Below are positions 37,818 through 46,921 of a stretch of DNA of 64,000 nucleotides, piece by piece. The notes under the pieces are model-generated. The model was given only the letters and a program-made list of their open reading frames with translations. It made no database searches and was not told where the DNA came from. Source of the stretch: VRUE01 sp033856195 (GTDB lineage Bacteria; Actinomycetota; Thermoleophilia; Solirubrobacterales; 70-9). The translations under genes were made by a program, and so were the position numbers. The stretch covers positions 1 to 64,000 of the forward strand of contig JAWVFL010000024.1 of assembly GCA_033856195.1 (NCBI GenBank). The letters are read 5' to 3'. Position 1 is the first letter of the stretch, and each line of letters opens with the position of its first letter.

Positions 37818-38953
37818 CCCGCCAACTTCTGGAAGCTCATCCAGGTGCTGTAGCCACCGAGGGCGACCTGGAGCTGTTCGCCGCTGACGGTGGTGACGCC
37901 GCCGGTGCCGAAGAGCTTTGCCGAGACGATCCGCGGCGAGACGCCGCGTTTGGTGATGACGACCTTCTTCAGGCGGCCGTCGAGGTAGCCGCCGAGCTTG
38001 GCGCTGATCTCGGGGCCGCTGAAGCGCAGCGTCCAGTCGTGCAGCGGGCAGTAGTAGTCGTAGGGATCCGGAACCGCGGTCAGGTAGGGGATCGCCGGGC
38101 CGAAGAAGACGTTCTGGACGCTCTCGGTGTAGCCACCCGAGCAGGCGGAGAAGTAGGTCTCGGCGATCTTGCCGCCGTAGGTCACGACCTCGCCCCTGGT
38201 CGCGTCCGTCGCGGCATTGGTCGTGGCGGTCTCGCTGGAGAGGCCGTCGTAGACCTGGCTGCGGGTGTCGTCATAGAGGTCGAAGCCGTTGCCACCGACT
38301 CCCCCGGTCAGGGCAAAGGAGCGCGACTCGACCGCCTGCGAGCGCAGCTCGGCCGCCGGCCACGAGGGTGGCGACTCATTGGCGATCACACCCTTGACGT
38401 ACTGCTCGACCGGCAGCGCGTTGATCGCGTTGAGCGACCCCGCCTCGCTTTCGGTCGGCACCGCCTCGAGCACGCCCCGATAGGTGCCGACGCCCGAGAT
38501 CGCGACCTTCCCTTTGCCGGCGGCGCGCAGCTTGGCCCCACAATCGGCCAGCGGTTTGCCGGCCGAGCTGCGCAGCTTCACCCGCGAGCCGGTGCGGTGT
38601 GCCTCGTAGGTCTGTGCGGGGTCCAGCGCTTGGCCGCAGGCGCTGGTGGCGCCGCCGAAGCCGATGTCGCCCGGCGAGATGTCAACGAGGACCCGGACGA
38701 TCTTCGCTCCCTCTATCTGGCTGATCGTGCTGCCCTGATAGTAGTGGGCGAGAATGAAGCGGTAGTCCTTGCCATGCAGGGCGTAGCCGTAGGCGCCGTA
38801 CTGGCTGACGCCGACGCCGTGGCCGAAGCCGTGGCCGCGGACCACCCAGTTGACGTTCGCCGCAGCCGCCGTGGGAGCGAGCGCAAGCAGAAAGAGGCAG
38901 AAGCCGAGGAAGGCTCGGCGGGTTATGCGCGGCGTAAGCATCTCTCGGCTCAA
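37814..38953 (-). CDS. SpoIID/LytB-domain exported protein
   Basis: The 379-residue product has a twin-arginine-like signal (PRITRRAFLGFCLFLLALAP). The start of the mature chain (VRGHGFGHGVGVSQYGAYGY) and the core (LNAINALPVEQYVKGVIANE, ELRSQAVESRSFALTGG, YFSACSGGYTESVQNVFFG) match SpoIID/LytB. SpoIID is a lytic transglycosylase acting on denuded glycan in sporulating bacteria; in non-sporulating actinobacteria the family is thought to remodel the wall. The catalytic Glu of SpoIID corresponds best to NES in VIANESPPSW. Confidence 0.88.
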   Translation of the reverse strand: MSREMLTPRITRRAFLGFCLFLLALAPTAAAANVNWVVRGHGFGHGVGVSQYGAYGYALHGKDYRFILAHYYQGSTISQIEGAKIVRVLVDISPGDIGFGGATSACGQALDPAQTYEAHRTGSRVKLRSSAGKPLADCGAKLRAAGKGKVAISGVGTYRGVLEAVPTESEAGSLNAINALPVEQYVKGVIANESPPSWPAAELRSQAVESRSFALTGGVGGNGFDLYDDTRSQVYDGLSSETATTNAATDATRGEVVTYGGKIAETYFSACSGGYTESVQNVFFGPAIPYLTAVPDPYDYYCPLHDWTLRFSGPEISAKLGGYLDGRLKKVVITKRGVSPRIVSAKLFGTGGVTTVSGEQLQVALGGYSTWMSFQKLAG

Positions 38954-39000
38954 CAGATTCGCCCTGCCCGAGTAGCGGCCTGCATTACCCTGAGCTTCCA

Positions 39001-39037
39001 GTGCGCTTTATCTGGGATATAGCCGGATAAGGCGCAC
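39001..39037. repeat. Short palindromic repeat, copy 2 (upstream of aldehyde dehydrogenase)
   Basis: Stem 39001-39012 with 39026-39037, one mismatch. Sequence and flanks match the element at 14741-14786 in the same orientation, including the right flank CCGGAACG. It lies 8-15 bases before the ribosome site (GAAAGGAG) of the aldehyde dehydrogenase, in the divergent region after the SpoIID start. Confidence 0.8.
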
Positions 39038-39059
39038 CGGAACGGGAAAGGAGACTGAG

Positions 39060-40502
39060 ATGGCGACGCAAACGGTGCAGGCGACCGACCACAAGCTTCT
39101 CGCGGCGGGCGAGTGGCTGGAGACCGGCGAGTGGGGCGAGGTAGGCAGTCCGTACGACGGCGCCGTCGTCGGCCGTGTCGCCGAAGGGGACGCGGCGCTC
39201 GTCGATCGTGCCGCCAAGGCCGCGCAGGAGACCTTCGAGACGGCCGACTTTCCCCAGCACGAGCGCGCCGCCCTGCTCGATCGCGCCGCGGGGCTGGTCG
39301 GCGAGCGCATCGACGACCTGGCCCTGACGATCGCCGCCGAGGCGGGCAAGCCGCTGAAGACCGCGACGGTCGAGGCGGAACGCTGCGTCGACACCCTCAC
39401 CTTCTCGGCGACCGAGGCGCGCAAGCTGACCGGTGGCACGGTGCCGATGGAGGCCTCCCCCGCGGGCATCGGCAAGCTCGGCGTGATGCTGCGCGTCCCC
39501 TACGGGGTCGTCGGCGCGATCAGCCCCTTCAACTTCCCGCTCAATCTCGTCGCCCACAAGCTCGGCCCGGCGATTGCCGCCGGCAACGCGATCGTTCTGA
39601 AGCCAGCCGGGCAGACGCCGATCTCGGCGCTGAAGCTGGCCGAGATCCTGGTCGAGGCCGGCCTGCCGGACGGCTGGCTCAGCGTCATCCCGGGGCCGGG
39701 CTCAGAGGTTGGCAACGCGATCGTCGAGCACGAGCTGACCCGCGCCCTCACCTTCACCGGCTCGGCTGGAGTCGGCTGGGGCATCCGCGGCAAAGCCCCG
39801 CACAAGAAGGTCAACCTCGAGCTCGGCTCCAACGCCCCTCTGATCGTCGACGACGACGGCGACTGGGAGACGGCAGCCGACAAGGCCAAGCTCCACGCCT
39901 TCTCCCACGCCGGCCAGAGCTGCATCTCGATCCAGCGCATCCTCCTCCACGAGGAGATCGCCGATGCCTTCACTGAGCGGCTCGTCGCCAACACGGAGGC
40001 GCTGCGCGTCGGCGACCCGCTCGATCCCGGCACCGACGTCGGGCCGCTGATCTCCGGCGACGATCGCGACCGGGTCAAGCAGTGGATCGACGAGGCGGTC
40101 GCAGCCGGCGCCGAGCTGCTCACGGGCGGCGAGCTGGTCGACGAGGGTCGCTGCCTGGCGCCGACCCTGCTCGGCGCGCCGCCGCGCGACGCCAAGGTCT
40201 GGTGCGAGGAGATCTTCGGCCCGGTGGCGACGATCGACCGCTTCGCCGATTTCGGCGAGGCGCTGCGGATGGCCAACGACTCCAAGTTCGGCTTGCAGGC
40301 AGGTGTCTTCACGCGCGACATCGGCCGCGGTCTCGAAGCGGCCAAGACTCTCGAGTTCGGTGGGGTCCTGATCAATGAGGTCCCCACCTTCCGCGCCGAC
40401 CAGATGCCCTACGGTGGGGTCAAGGACTCCGGCAACACCCGCGAGGGGCCTGCCTTCGCCGTCCAGGAGCTGACCGAGGAGCGCTTCGTCACCCTCCAGT
40501 AG
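39060..40502 (+). CDS. Aldehyde dehydrogenase (lactaldehyde/semialdehyde type)
   Basis: The 480-residue product begins after GAAAGGAG. It has the cofactor region GVVGAISPFNFPLNLVAHKL, TFTGSAGVGWGI, the catalytic Glu region KVNLELGSNAPLIV, catalytic Cys in FSHAGQSCISIQRILLHE, and EEIFGPVATIDRF. ELGSNAP in place of ELGGK marks the subfamily with lactaldehyde and phosphonoacetaldehyde dehydrogenases. The physiological aldehyde is unknown. It is not closely related to the ALDH at 23726. Confidence 0.92.
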   Translation: MATQTVQATDHKLLAAGEWLETGEWGEVGSPYDGAVVGRVAEGDAALVDRAAKAAQETFETADFPQHERAALLDRAAGLVGERIDDLALTIAAEAGKPLKTATVEAERCVDTLTFSATEARKLTGGTVPMEASPAGIGKLGVMLRVPYGVVGAISPFNFPLNLVAHKLGPAIAAGNAIVLKPAGQTPISALKLAEILVEAGLPDGWLSVIPGPGSEVGNAIVEHELTRALTFTGSAGVGWGIRGKAPHKKVNLELGSNAPLIVDDDGDWETAADKAKLHAFSHAGQSCISIQRILLHEEIADAFTERLVANTEALRVGDPLDPGTDVGPLISGDDRDRVKQWIDEAVAAGAELLTGGELVDEGRCLAPTLLGAPPRDAKVWCEEIFGPVATIDRFADFGEALRMANDSKFGLQAGVFTRDIGRGLEAAKTLEFGGVLINEVPTFRADQMPYGGVKDSGNTREGPAFAVQELTEERFVTLQ

Positions 40503-40533
40503 TTAAATCATTAGGTAGTAAAAATTGGGTAAC

Positions 40534-40563
40534 CTCTCCCCGTCCATCGAGCGAAGGGGAGAG
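40534..40563 (+). promoter_or_regulatory. Hairpin that pairs the metallophosphoesterase ribosome site
   Basis: CTCTCCCC (40534-40541) pairs perfectly with GGGGAGAG (40556-40563), and the latter is the Shine-Dalgarno sequence three bases before the ATG at 40566. The upstream 30 bases are AT-rich. Folding would hide the ribosome site, so translation could be conditional. Confidence 0.5.
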
Positions 40564-40565
40564 AA

Positions 40566-42440
40566 ATGAAGTTGCACGGAGCATTGGTTCGGGTCGGCGT
40601 CACGCTTGCCGTCCTGGCGCTGTCGTTTGCGATGGCAACGGCCGGCAGTGCCGCGGTATCCGATACCGAAGGCCAGACCACACTCGAACAGCGCGTCCTC
40701 GGCGGCGCGCCAGGCTCCTACCGCTTCCTGCAACTCGGCGAAGGCGAGCCGTACACGGTCCGCCAGGAACTGGCGGCGGCCAACGTCGGCCGCGCCGAAG
40801 CCCGTACCTCGCTCACCTACTTCGGCCAGCTCTCCGACTTCCAACTCGCCGACGAGGAGTCGCCGGCGCGGTTGGAGATCATCGATCCACTCTCGACCCC
40901 ACTGAACCTTCCCTTCGGCGCGGCCTGGCGGCCCTGGGAGGCGCTCGAGCCCCAGATCGACGAGGCGATGATCCGCCAGTTCAACCAGCTCGCGGCGGCC
41001 AGCCCGGTCGCCGACGGCAGCGGCTCGCACCGTGCGATGGACTTCACGATCGACACCGGCGACTCGGCGGACAGCCAGCAGCTGAACGAGACGCAGTGGG
41101 TGCGGACCCTGCTCGAGGGCGGCGCCCTGAACCCCAACAGCGGCGTCGACAAAAAAACCTACTCGCACCTCCTCTGCCCGAACCTGCTCGTCCCCGGCGC
41201 CGCCGAGGCGGCACGCTACACCGGGGTCCAGGACTACAACGACTACTTCGAGGGCCCCTTCCCGGAGTTCTACGACCCCAACAAACCGGCGGGACCGCAC
41301 GCCGCCTGGCCCAAATACCCGGGGCTGATGGACAAGGCGCAGAAATCCTTCACCGCGGAAGGGCTGGACGTTCCCTCCTACGTCGCCTTCGGCAACCACG
41401 ATGCCCTCGTGCAGGGCAACGCCGCCGCGAACGCCGCCTTCGAGCTGGTCGCCACCGGCTGCCTGAAGCCGATCGGGCCCGTCCCCAATCCCGAAAACGC
41501 GCAGGCGCTGCTCACCTCGCTGCTCAGCCCGACGAACCTGCTGGGGACCCTGCTGACCAACCCCCAGAACCTGATCTTCGTCCCCGGCGACCCGAAACGC
41601 CAGTTCGTCTCCAAGAAGCAATACAAGGACGTCTTCAAGGCTGGCTCCCAGGCTGACGGCCACGGCTTCGACTTCATCGACCCGGCGCAGGAGTCGGCCT
41701 CGAAAGGCGCCGCCGGGTACTACTCCTGGAGCCCCGATCCGGGGATGCGCTTCATCGCCCTCGACACCGTCGCCGAGGCGGGCACGATTGTCACCCCGAC
41801 CGGCCACTTCACCGCCGACGGCAACATCGACGACCCCCAGTTCAAATGGCTGCGCGGGCAGCTAGAAGCGGCGACGGCCGCGGACGAACTGGTGGTGCTC
41901 TTCAGCCACCACGCGCCGGAGAGCCTCACCGCCGACGCCGCCGACGAGCTGGCGCCGCTATGCCTGCTCAACGACGCGCATGGGCACGACATAAACCCCG
42001 GCTGCGATCTCGACCCGCGTAGCTCGCAGCCGATCCACCTCGAGGCCGATGCCGTCAACCTGCTGCACGAATTCCCCAACGCGATCGCCTGGGTCTCGGG
42101 CCACTCGCACGACAACATCGTCAACCCGTTCCCCGCTTCCGGCGGGTCGGGCTTCTGGAGCATCCGGGTCGCCGCCGAGGCCGACTGGCCGCAGCAGGGC
42201 CGCCTGCTCGAGGTCTTCGACAACCACGACGGCACGCTCTCGATCTTCGGCACGATCGTCGACCACGTCGGCCAGTCGAAAGCGCCTGCCCCCGGCACGG
42301 CGGCGAGCGGCATGGACCTCAACGACCTAGCCTCCGCCGGCCGCACAATGAGCTTTAACGACCTACAGTCCGGCGCCCCCGAAGGTGAAGGGGAAGCTAA
42401 AGACCGCAACGTCGAGCTCCTAGTCGAAGATCCGCGCTAG
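40566..42440 (+). CDS. Secreted metallophosphoesterase (calcineurin-like, TIGR03767-type)
   Basis: The 624-residue product has a signal peptide (about residues 1-33, VRVGVTLAVLALSFAMATAG). Metal-binding motifs occur in order: FTIDTGDSADSQQLNETQWV (about residue 160), VAFGNHDALVQGN (about 278), LFSHHAPESLTADAAD (about 443), and WVSGHSHDNIVNPFP (about 513). Length and layout fit the actinobacterial TIGR03767 group, secreted two-metal phosphoesterases whose natural substrate is unknown. Confidence 0.88.
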   Translation: MKLHGALVRVGVTLAVLALSFAMATAGSAAVSDTEGQTTLEQRVLGGAPGSYRFLQLGEGEPYTVRQELAAANVGRAEARTSLTYFGQLSDFQLADEESPARLEIIDPLSTPLNLPFGAAWRPWEALEPQIDEAMIRQFNQLAAASPVADGSGSHRAMDFTIDTGDSADSQQLNETQWVRTLLEGGALNPNSGVDKKTYSHLLCPNLLVPGAAEAARYTGVQDYNDYFEGPFPEFYDPNKPAGPHAAWPKYPGLMDKAQKSFTAEGLDVPSYVAFGNHDALVQGNAAANAAFELVATGCLKPIGPVPNPENAQALLTSLLSPTNLLGTLLTNPQNLIFVPGDPKRQFVSKKQYKDVFKAGSQADGHGFDFIDPAQESASKGAAGYYSWSPDPGMRFIALDTVAEAGTIVTPTGHFTADGNIDDPQFKWLRGQLEAATAADELVVLFSHHAPESLTADAADELAPLCLLNDAHGHDINPGCDLDPRSSQPIHLEADAVNLLHEFPNAIAWVSGHSHDNIVNPFPASGGSGFWSIRVAAEADWPQQGRLLEVFDNHDGTLSIFGTIVDHVGQSKAPAPGTAASGMDLNDLASAGRTMSFNDLQSGAPEGEGEAKDRNVELLVEDPR

Positions 42441-42468
42441 GCCGCAGCCTCGAAAAGGCCGGTAGTAA

Positions 42469-42545
42469 GGGGGACGGGAGACCCTCCCCAGACACTCAAC
42501 ATCGAGCCATAGCGAGATGTGTCTGGGGAGGGTCTCCCGTCCCCC
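42469..42545. repeat. Long perfect palindrome between metallophosphoesterase and fumC
   Basis: Arms 42469-42495 and 42519-42545 are 27-bp perfect inverted copies around 23 bases, within which ACATC/GATGT can pair further. It sits in the convergent gap between two gene ends, where it could terminate both transcripts, but the arm length greatly exceeds what a terminator needs and there is no T-run. Confidence 0.85.
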
Positions 42546-42557
42546 TCCCAACAACCC

Positions 42558-43886
42558 CTACTCGTGTGGCCTAGCCATCCGCCGGTGGTCGAGGGCCTCC
42601 TCGAGCACGGAGGGCTCGACGCCCTGCTCGAGCGCTACCTCGCGCAGGGAGCGGCCTGACTCGGCCGCGGCCTTGACGATGTCGGCGGCGCGGTCGTAGC
42701 CGATATGGGGGTTGAGCGCTGTGGCCGTGGCCAGGGTGGCCTCGGCGTGGCGCTCGGTCATCTCCTCGTTGGCTTCGATGCCGGCGACGCACTTCTCATC
42801 GAGCAGGCGCGAGGCGGAGGCGAGCAGCTTGATCGAGTCGAGCAGGTTGCGGGCGATCAGCGGCACCCGCACGTTGAGCTCGAACTGACCCTGGCTGCCG
42901 GCGACGGTGATCGTCGTGTCGTTGCCGATCACCTGGGCGGCGACCTGGATCACCACCTCCGGGATCACCGGGTTGACCTTGCCGGGCATGATCGAGGAGC
43001 CCTTCTGCAGCTCCGGCAGGCGCAGCTCGGCGAGGCCGGCGCGCGGGCCGGAGCCCATCAGCGCCAGGTCGTTGGCGATCTTGTTGAGTGAGACGGCGTA
43101 GACCTTGAGCGCGCCCGAGAGCTCGACCAGCGAGTCGCGGTTGCCCTGCGCCTCGAAGGGGTCGAGCGGGGCGGAGATGTCGAGGCCGGTTTCGGCGGCG
43201 AGCCGCTGGCGCACCTTGGCGGCGAACTCCGGGTGGGTGTTGAGGCCGGTGCCGGTCGCGGTGCCCCCGAGCGGGATCTGGCCGACGCGCCGCAGCGTCG
43301 CCTCGATCCGCTGCACGCCGAGCCGCACCTGGGCGGCGTAGCCGCCGAACTCCTGGCCGAGGGTGACCGGGACCGCGTCCATCAGATGGGTGCGGCCGGC
43401 CTTGACAACGTCGGCGAACTGCTCGGCCTTGGCCTCCAGGGCGGCCTCGAGCGCGCCCATCGCCGGCAGCAGATCGTGGGTCACCTCGCCCAGCGCCGCC
43501 AGGTGGACGGCGGAGGGGAAGACGTCGTTGGAGGACTGGCCCATGTTGACGTGGTCGTTGGGATGGGTCCCTTCGCCGGCGAGGTTGGCGAGCACCTCGT
43601 TGGCGTTCATGTTGGAAGAGGTGCCCGAGCCGGTCTGGAAGACGTCGACCGGGAACTGGTCGTCGTGTTCGCCAGCCGCCACCGCGTCGCCCGCCGTGGC
43701 GATCCGCTCGGCCACCGCCGAGTCGAGCTCGCCAAGCTCGCCGTTGACCAACGCGGCGGCGGCCTTGAGGCGGCCGAGCCAGCGGACGACGGGCACGGGA
43801 ACCCGCTCGCCTGAAACCGGGAAGTTGTCGACGGCCTTGGTGGTCTCGCCACCCCAGAGCTGCTCAGTCAAGGTCTTTGCCTCCAT
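42558..43886 (-). CDS. fumC: Class II fumarate hydratase
   Basis: The 442-residue product has GSGTSSNMNANEVLANLAGE, the substrate-binding VNMGQSSNDVFPSAVHLAAL, KAGRTHLMDAVPVTLGQEFG, GGTATGTGLNTHPEFAAKV, and the superfamily signature GSSIMPGKVNPVIPEVVIQV. It interconverts fumarate and malate in the TCA cycle without an iron-sulfur cluster. Length is normal. Confidence 0.96.
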   Translation of the reverse strand: MEAKTLTEQLWGGETTKAVDNFPVSGERVPVPVVRWLGRLKAAAALVNGELGELDSAVAERIATAGDAVAAGEHDDQFPVDVFQTGSGTSSNMNANEVLANLAGEGTHPNDHVNMGQSSNDVFPSAVHLAALGEVTHDLLPAMGALEAALEAKAEQFADVVKAGRTHLMDAVPVTLGQEFGGYAAQVRLGVQRIEATLRRVGQIPLGGTATGTGLNTHPEFAAKVRQRLAAETGLDISAPLDPFEAQGNRDSLVELSGALKVYAVSLNKIANDLALMGSGPRAGLAELRLPELQKGSSIMPGKVNPVIPEVVIQVAAQVIGNDTTITVAGSQGQFELNVRVPLIARNLLDSIKLLASASRLLDEKCVAGIEANEEMTERHAEATLATATALNPHIGYDRAADIVKAAAESGRSLREVALEQGVEPSVLEEALDHRRMARPHE

Positions 43887-43946
43887 CGAAGTCGTGGTCT
43901 CTTCAGCGTATTCAGCCGGAAGCCGCGCCGCCGTCCCAGCAGGTGC

Positions 43947-44420
43947 TCAGCCGTTGGCGTGGCCGGCGTCGAAGCCTTCGCGGTAGGTGCGCAGGAAGGC
44001 GGGTGGCAAGGGTTGGTTCTCGGGGCTGTAGCGGGCCGCGGCGGAGAGCCGGCGGATCAACTCGGCGTGGATCCCGTCGGTGTTGTCGGCGCCCCGTTGC
44101 GCCGCACCGAGCAGGTAGCCGAGTTCGAGGTTCGCGTTGCCACCGGGGTCGGCGCGCGCTTCCGCGTTGAACTTCGTGGCCGTCGCCAGCATCGCCGTGC
44201 CGACCGTGGCGAGGTCGCCAGCCTTCTGGTTCTCCGCAAGGCAGTCGCTGATCGGCGTCTCGTCGGCCAGCATCACCGCGCCGGGCGCGGCACGCAGTGC
44301 GCGCAGGTATGCAGAAGACCCTTCGAGACAGGCGACCGGTGTCGCGTCGTCGGTCCGCCCACATCCAGCCGCGGCGAGAACCGCGGCGACCGTCAGCGCA
44401 ATGGCAATCCGAGCAGGCAT
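43947..44420 (-). CDS. Putative lipoprotein
   Basis: The 157-residue product has a lipobox LAAAGC at about residues 15-20, so it is probably anchored on the outer face of the membrane. The mature part is helical with two further cysteines (VACLEGSSAYLRALRAAPGA, ISDCLAENQKAGDLATVGTA). No family recognised. Confidence 0.75.
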   Translation of the reverse strand: MPARIAIALTVAAVLAAAGCGRTDDATPVACLEGSSAYLRALRAAPGAVMLADETPISDCLAENQKAGDLATVGTAMLATATKFNAEARADPGGNANLELGYLLGAAQRGADNTDGIHAELIRRLSAAARYSPENQPLPPAFLRTYREGFDAGHANG

Positions 44421-44504
44421 CGGCGCACCATCCTACGGATGCCCCTCACGATCGAACTGGGTCAACTTCTCTACCTGGCAGATCCAGAAGCTGATGCAGT
44501 TCGG

Positions 44505-45242
44505 CTAATCGCCGCGAGCGGAGACGCCGCCGGAGTGGATTGTCCCGATGCCGCCGGGAGGACCTTGGGGGAGTTTTTGCGGCGGCGATTTGGGGCGCGG
44601 CTTGCGACCGCCGACGGGACCGGTGGGGAAGACTTCGACCCATTCGGCGAGCTGGAATTGCGGGACCGGGGAGTGCTGCCAGGAGAGGTGGAGGTGATTG
44701 CCGCAGCCGTGGCCCGCGTCCCCGTTGTAGCCGACCCAGCGGAAGGGCGGCACGGGCTGATTTTGCAACGGCTCGGCCCATTCGGCGAGTCGGGTGATGC
44801 CCGCCCAGTTGGCGTCGCATTTGCTGCTCGGATTCAGCGGGATGACGTCGACGGCGAGGCCGTTGTAGTGGTCGGAGTTGCGGACGTGGCACTGGTTGCA
44901 GCCGACGTGTTCGCCATTTGGGAGTGGCCCCGAGTAGCCGTCGTTGATGTAGATCGGGAAGCGGTCGGCGATCCAGCGCAGGTCGGGCACGATGCGCCGA
45001 TCGACCATGTCGCCTTCTTCGTGCGGGATCGCGGCAGGGATCGGCACGATTTCGCCGGTTGCGTAGGCGAGCCTGGTCGCCGTCGGCCCGGCGCTCGCCG
45101 AGGACACCGCCAGGAGGCAGAGCGCGAGCACCGCCGCCGCGGCAAGCAGGCCCTGCCCAACGCGCCGCGCGAGGTCGATGCGGTCGTAATTGTGTCCGCT
45201 ATGCGGAGGGAAATGCGACATCGTGTCGGTGGGGCGATCCAC
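44505..45242 (-). CDS. Exported M15/hedgehog-like peptidase-fold protein
   Basis: The product has 245 residues from a GTG at 45242 (ATG at 45221 is an alternative). A membrane or signal segment (GLLAAAAVLALCLLAVSSAS) is followed by a domain with zinc-ligand-like motifs SDHYNGLAVDVIP and CGNHLHLSW, as in D-Ala-D-Ala carboxypeptidases of the M15/DD-peptidase fold, and cysteine pairs (GCNQCHVRNS) that may form disulfides. A wall-hydrolase or wall-binding role is likely. A Pro/Lys-rich C-terminal tail follows. Confidence 0.7.
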   Translation of the reverse strand: MDRPTDTMSHFPPHSGHNYDRIDLARRVGQGLLAAAAVLALCLLAVSSASAGPTATRLAYATGEIVPIPAAIPHEEGDMVDRRIVPDLRWIADRFPIYINDGYSGPLPNGEHVGCNQCHVRNSDHYNGLAVDVIPLNPSSKCDANWAGITRLAEWAEPLQNQPVPPFRWVGYNGDAGHGCGNHLHLSWQHSPVPQFQLAEWVEVFPTGPVGGRKPRPKSPPQKLPQGPPGGIGTIHSGGVSARGD

Positions 45243-45310
45243 GCGGCGGTTATCGACGCCGGCGGGCGTTCACTTGAGAACAGCAAGGCAGCGGTAGGGT
45301 TCCGCTCGGT

Positions 45311-46909
45311 ATGCCGACGGTTCGCGAGGCCAGCTTCGATCTCTTCCGGGAGTTGGGGATGACGACGATGTTCGGCAACCCCGGCTCGACCGAGCTGCCG
45401 ATGCTGGCCGACTTCCCCTCGGACTTCCGCTACGTGCTCGGCTTGCAGGAGGCGGTCGTGGTCGGCATGGCCGACGGCTACGCCCAGGCCTCGGGCAAGA
45501 CGACGATGGCCAACCTGCACACCGCGCCCGGGGTCGGCAACGCCATGGGGGCGATCTTCAACGCCCAGGCGAACCACTCGCCGCTGCTGGTCACCGCCGG
45601 GCAGCAGGCGCGGGCGCAGATCACCCTGCAGGCGAACCTGACCAACCGCGACGCGATCCGCATGCCGCACCCGCTGGTCAAGTGGTCCTTCGAGCCGGCC
45701 CGGGCCGAGGACGTGCCGCTCGCCCTCGCCCACGGCGCCCACCTCGCCGGCCTGCCGCCCAAGGGCCCGACCTTCGTCTCGCTGCCGATGGACGACTGGT
45801 ACGCCGAGGTCGATGCGGCCGACGCACGCGAGGCGATCGCTCGCAAGGTCAGCGGCCGCGCCGCCGCTGACCCGGCAGCGGTTCGCGTCCTCGCCGATCG
45901 CCTCGACGCCGCCACCAACCCGGTGATGGTCGCCGGCCCGGACATCGACGCCTCGGGCGCCTGGGATGACGCGATCGCCCTCGCCGAGCGCCAGCACCTG
46001 CCGGTCTGGGCGACGCCGGCGCCGGGAGGCGGCCGCATCGGCTTCCCCGAGAACCACGCCAACTACCGCGGCGTCCTGCCGCCGGCGATCGGCCCCGTCG
46101 CGCAGACGCTCGAGGGCCACGACCTGATCCTCGTCGTCGGCAGCTCGGTCTTCCCCTACTACCCCTACATTCCCGGCCCGCTGCTGCCCGAAGGGGCGAA
46201 GCTGGTGGCGATCACCAGCGACCCCGACGAGGCCGCCCGCGCGCCGATGGGCGATGCGCTGGTCGCCGACGTCAAGCTCACGCTCGAGGCGCTGCTCGCC
46301 GACGTGCCCGAGTCGACCCGCCCCGCGCCCGAGCCCAACCAGGGCCCGCAGGAAATCCCGCCCAGCGACCCGCTCAACCCCTCGACCGTCCACACCGCCC
46401 TCGGCGAGGTCTTCCCCGAGGACGGGATCGTCGTGCTCGAGTCCCCCTCCAGCACCCTCGCCCTGCGCAACCAGCTGCGACTCTCGCGGCCCGGCAGCTA
46501 CTACTTCGCGGCAGGTGGCGGCCTCGGTTTCGGTCTCGCCGCCTCGGTCGGCGTTCAGCTCGCCCAGCCCGACCGCCCCGTCGTCTGCGTGATCGGCGAG
46601 GGCTCGGTCCAGTACGCGGTCAGCGCCTTCTGGAGCGCCGTCGCCTACAAGGCGCCGGTCACCTTCCTGGTCGTGCGCAACGAGGAGTACGCGATCCTCA
46701 AGTGGTTCGCCGAAGTCGAGCAGGTCGCGGGGGCGCCCGGGCTCGACCTGCCGAAGCTCGACGTCGCCGCGGTCGCCGAGGGCTACGGCGTCAACGCCAC
46801 CCGGGTCAAGGACCGCGACGAGGTGCGAGGCGCCCTGGAGAAGGCCTTCGCCTCCTCTGGTCCGGAACTGGTCGAAGTCCCGGTGACGCCGGGGATGTCG
46901 CTCTTCTAG
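45311..46909 (+). CDS. Thiamine-diphosphate enzyme, benzoylformate-decarboxylase type
   Basis: The 532-residue product has the three ThDP-enzyme domains: the catalytic Glu region LGLQEAVVVGMADGYAQASG, the middle domain (NPVMVAGPDIDASGAWDDAI), and the ThDP motif VVCVIGEGSVQYAVSAFWSA (GEGS in place of the common GDGS). The N-terminal MTTMFGNPGSTELPMLADFP is typical of benzoylformate decarboxylases. It would convert a 2-oxo acid to an aldehyde. The next gene, a 2-hydroxyacid-dehydrogenase-like protein, could make that oxo acid, so the pair may degrade mandelate-like hydroxyacids; this is inference. Confidence 0.88.
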   Translation: MPTVREASFDLFRELGMTTMFGNPGSTELPMLADFPSDFRYVLGLQEAVVVGMADGYAQASGKTTMANLHTAPGVGNAMGAIFNAQANHSPLLVTAGQQARAQITLQANLTNRDAIRMPHPLVKWSFEPARAEDVPLALAHGAHLAGLPPKGPTFVSLPMDDWYAEVDAADAREAIARKVSGRAAADPAAVRVLADRLDAATNPVMVAGPDIDASGAWDDAIALAERQHLPVWATPAPGGGRIGFPENHANYRGVLPPAIGPVAQTLEGHDLILVVGSSVFPYYPYIPGPLLPEGAKLVAITSDPDEAARAPMGDALVADVKLTLEALLADVPESTRPAPEPNQGPQEIPPSDPLNPSTVHTALGEVFPEDGIVVLESPSSTLALRNQLRLSRPGSYYFAAGGGLGFGLAASVGVQLAQPDRPVVCVIGEGSVQYAVSAFWSAVAYKAPVTFLVVRNEEYAILKWFAEVEQVAGAPGLDLPKLDVAAVAEGYGVNATRVKDRDEVRGALEKAFASSGPELVEVPVTPGMSLF

Positions 46910-46921
46910 GCTGGACTGACG

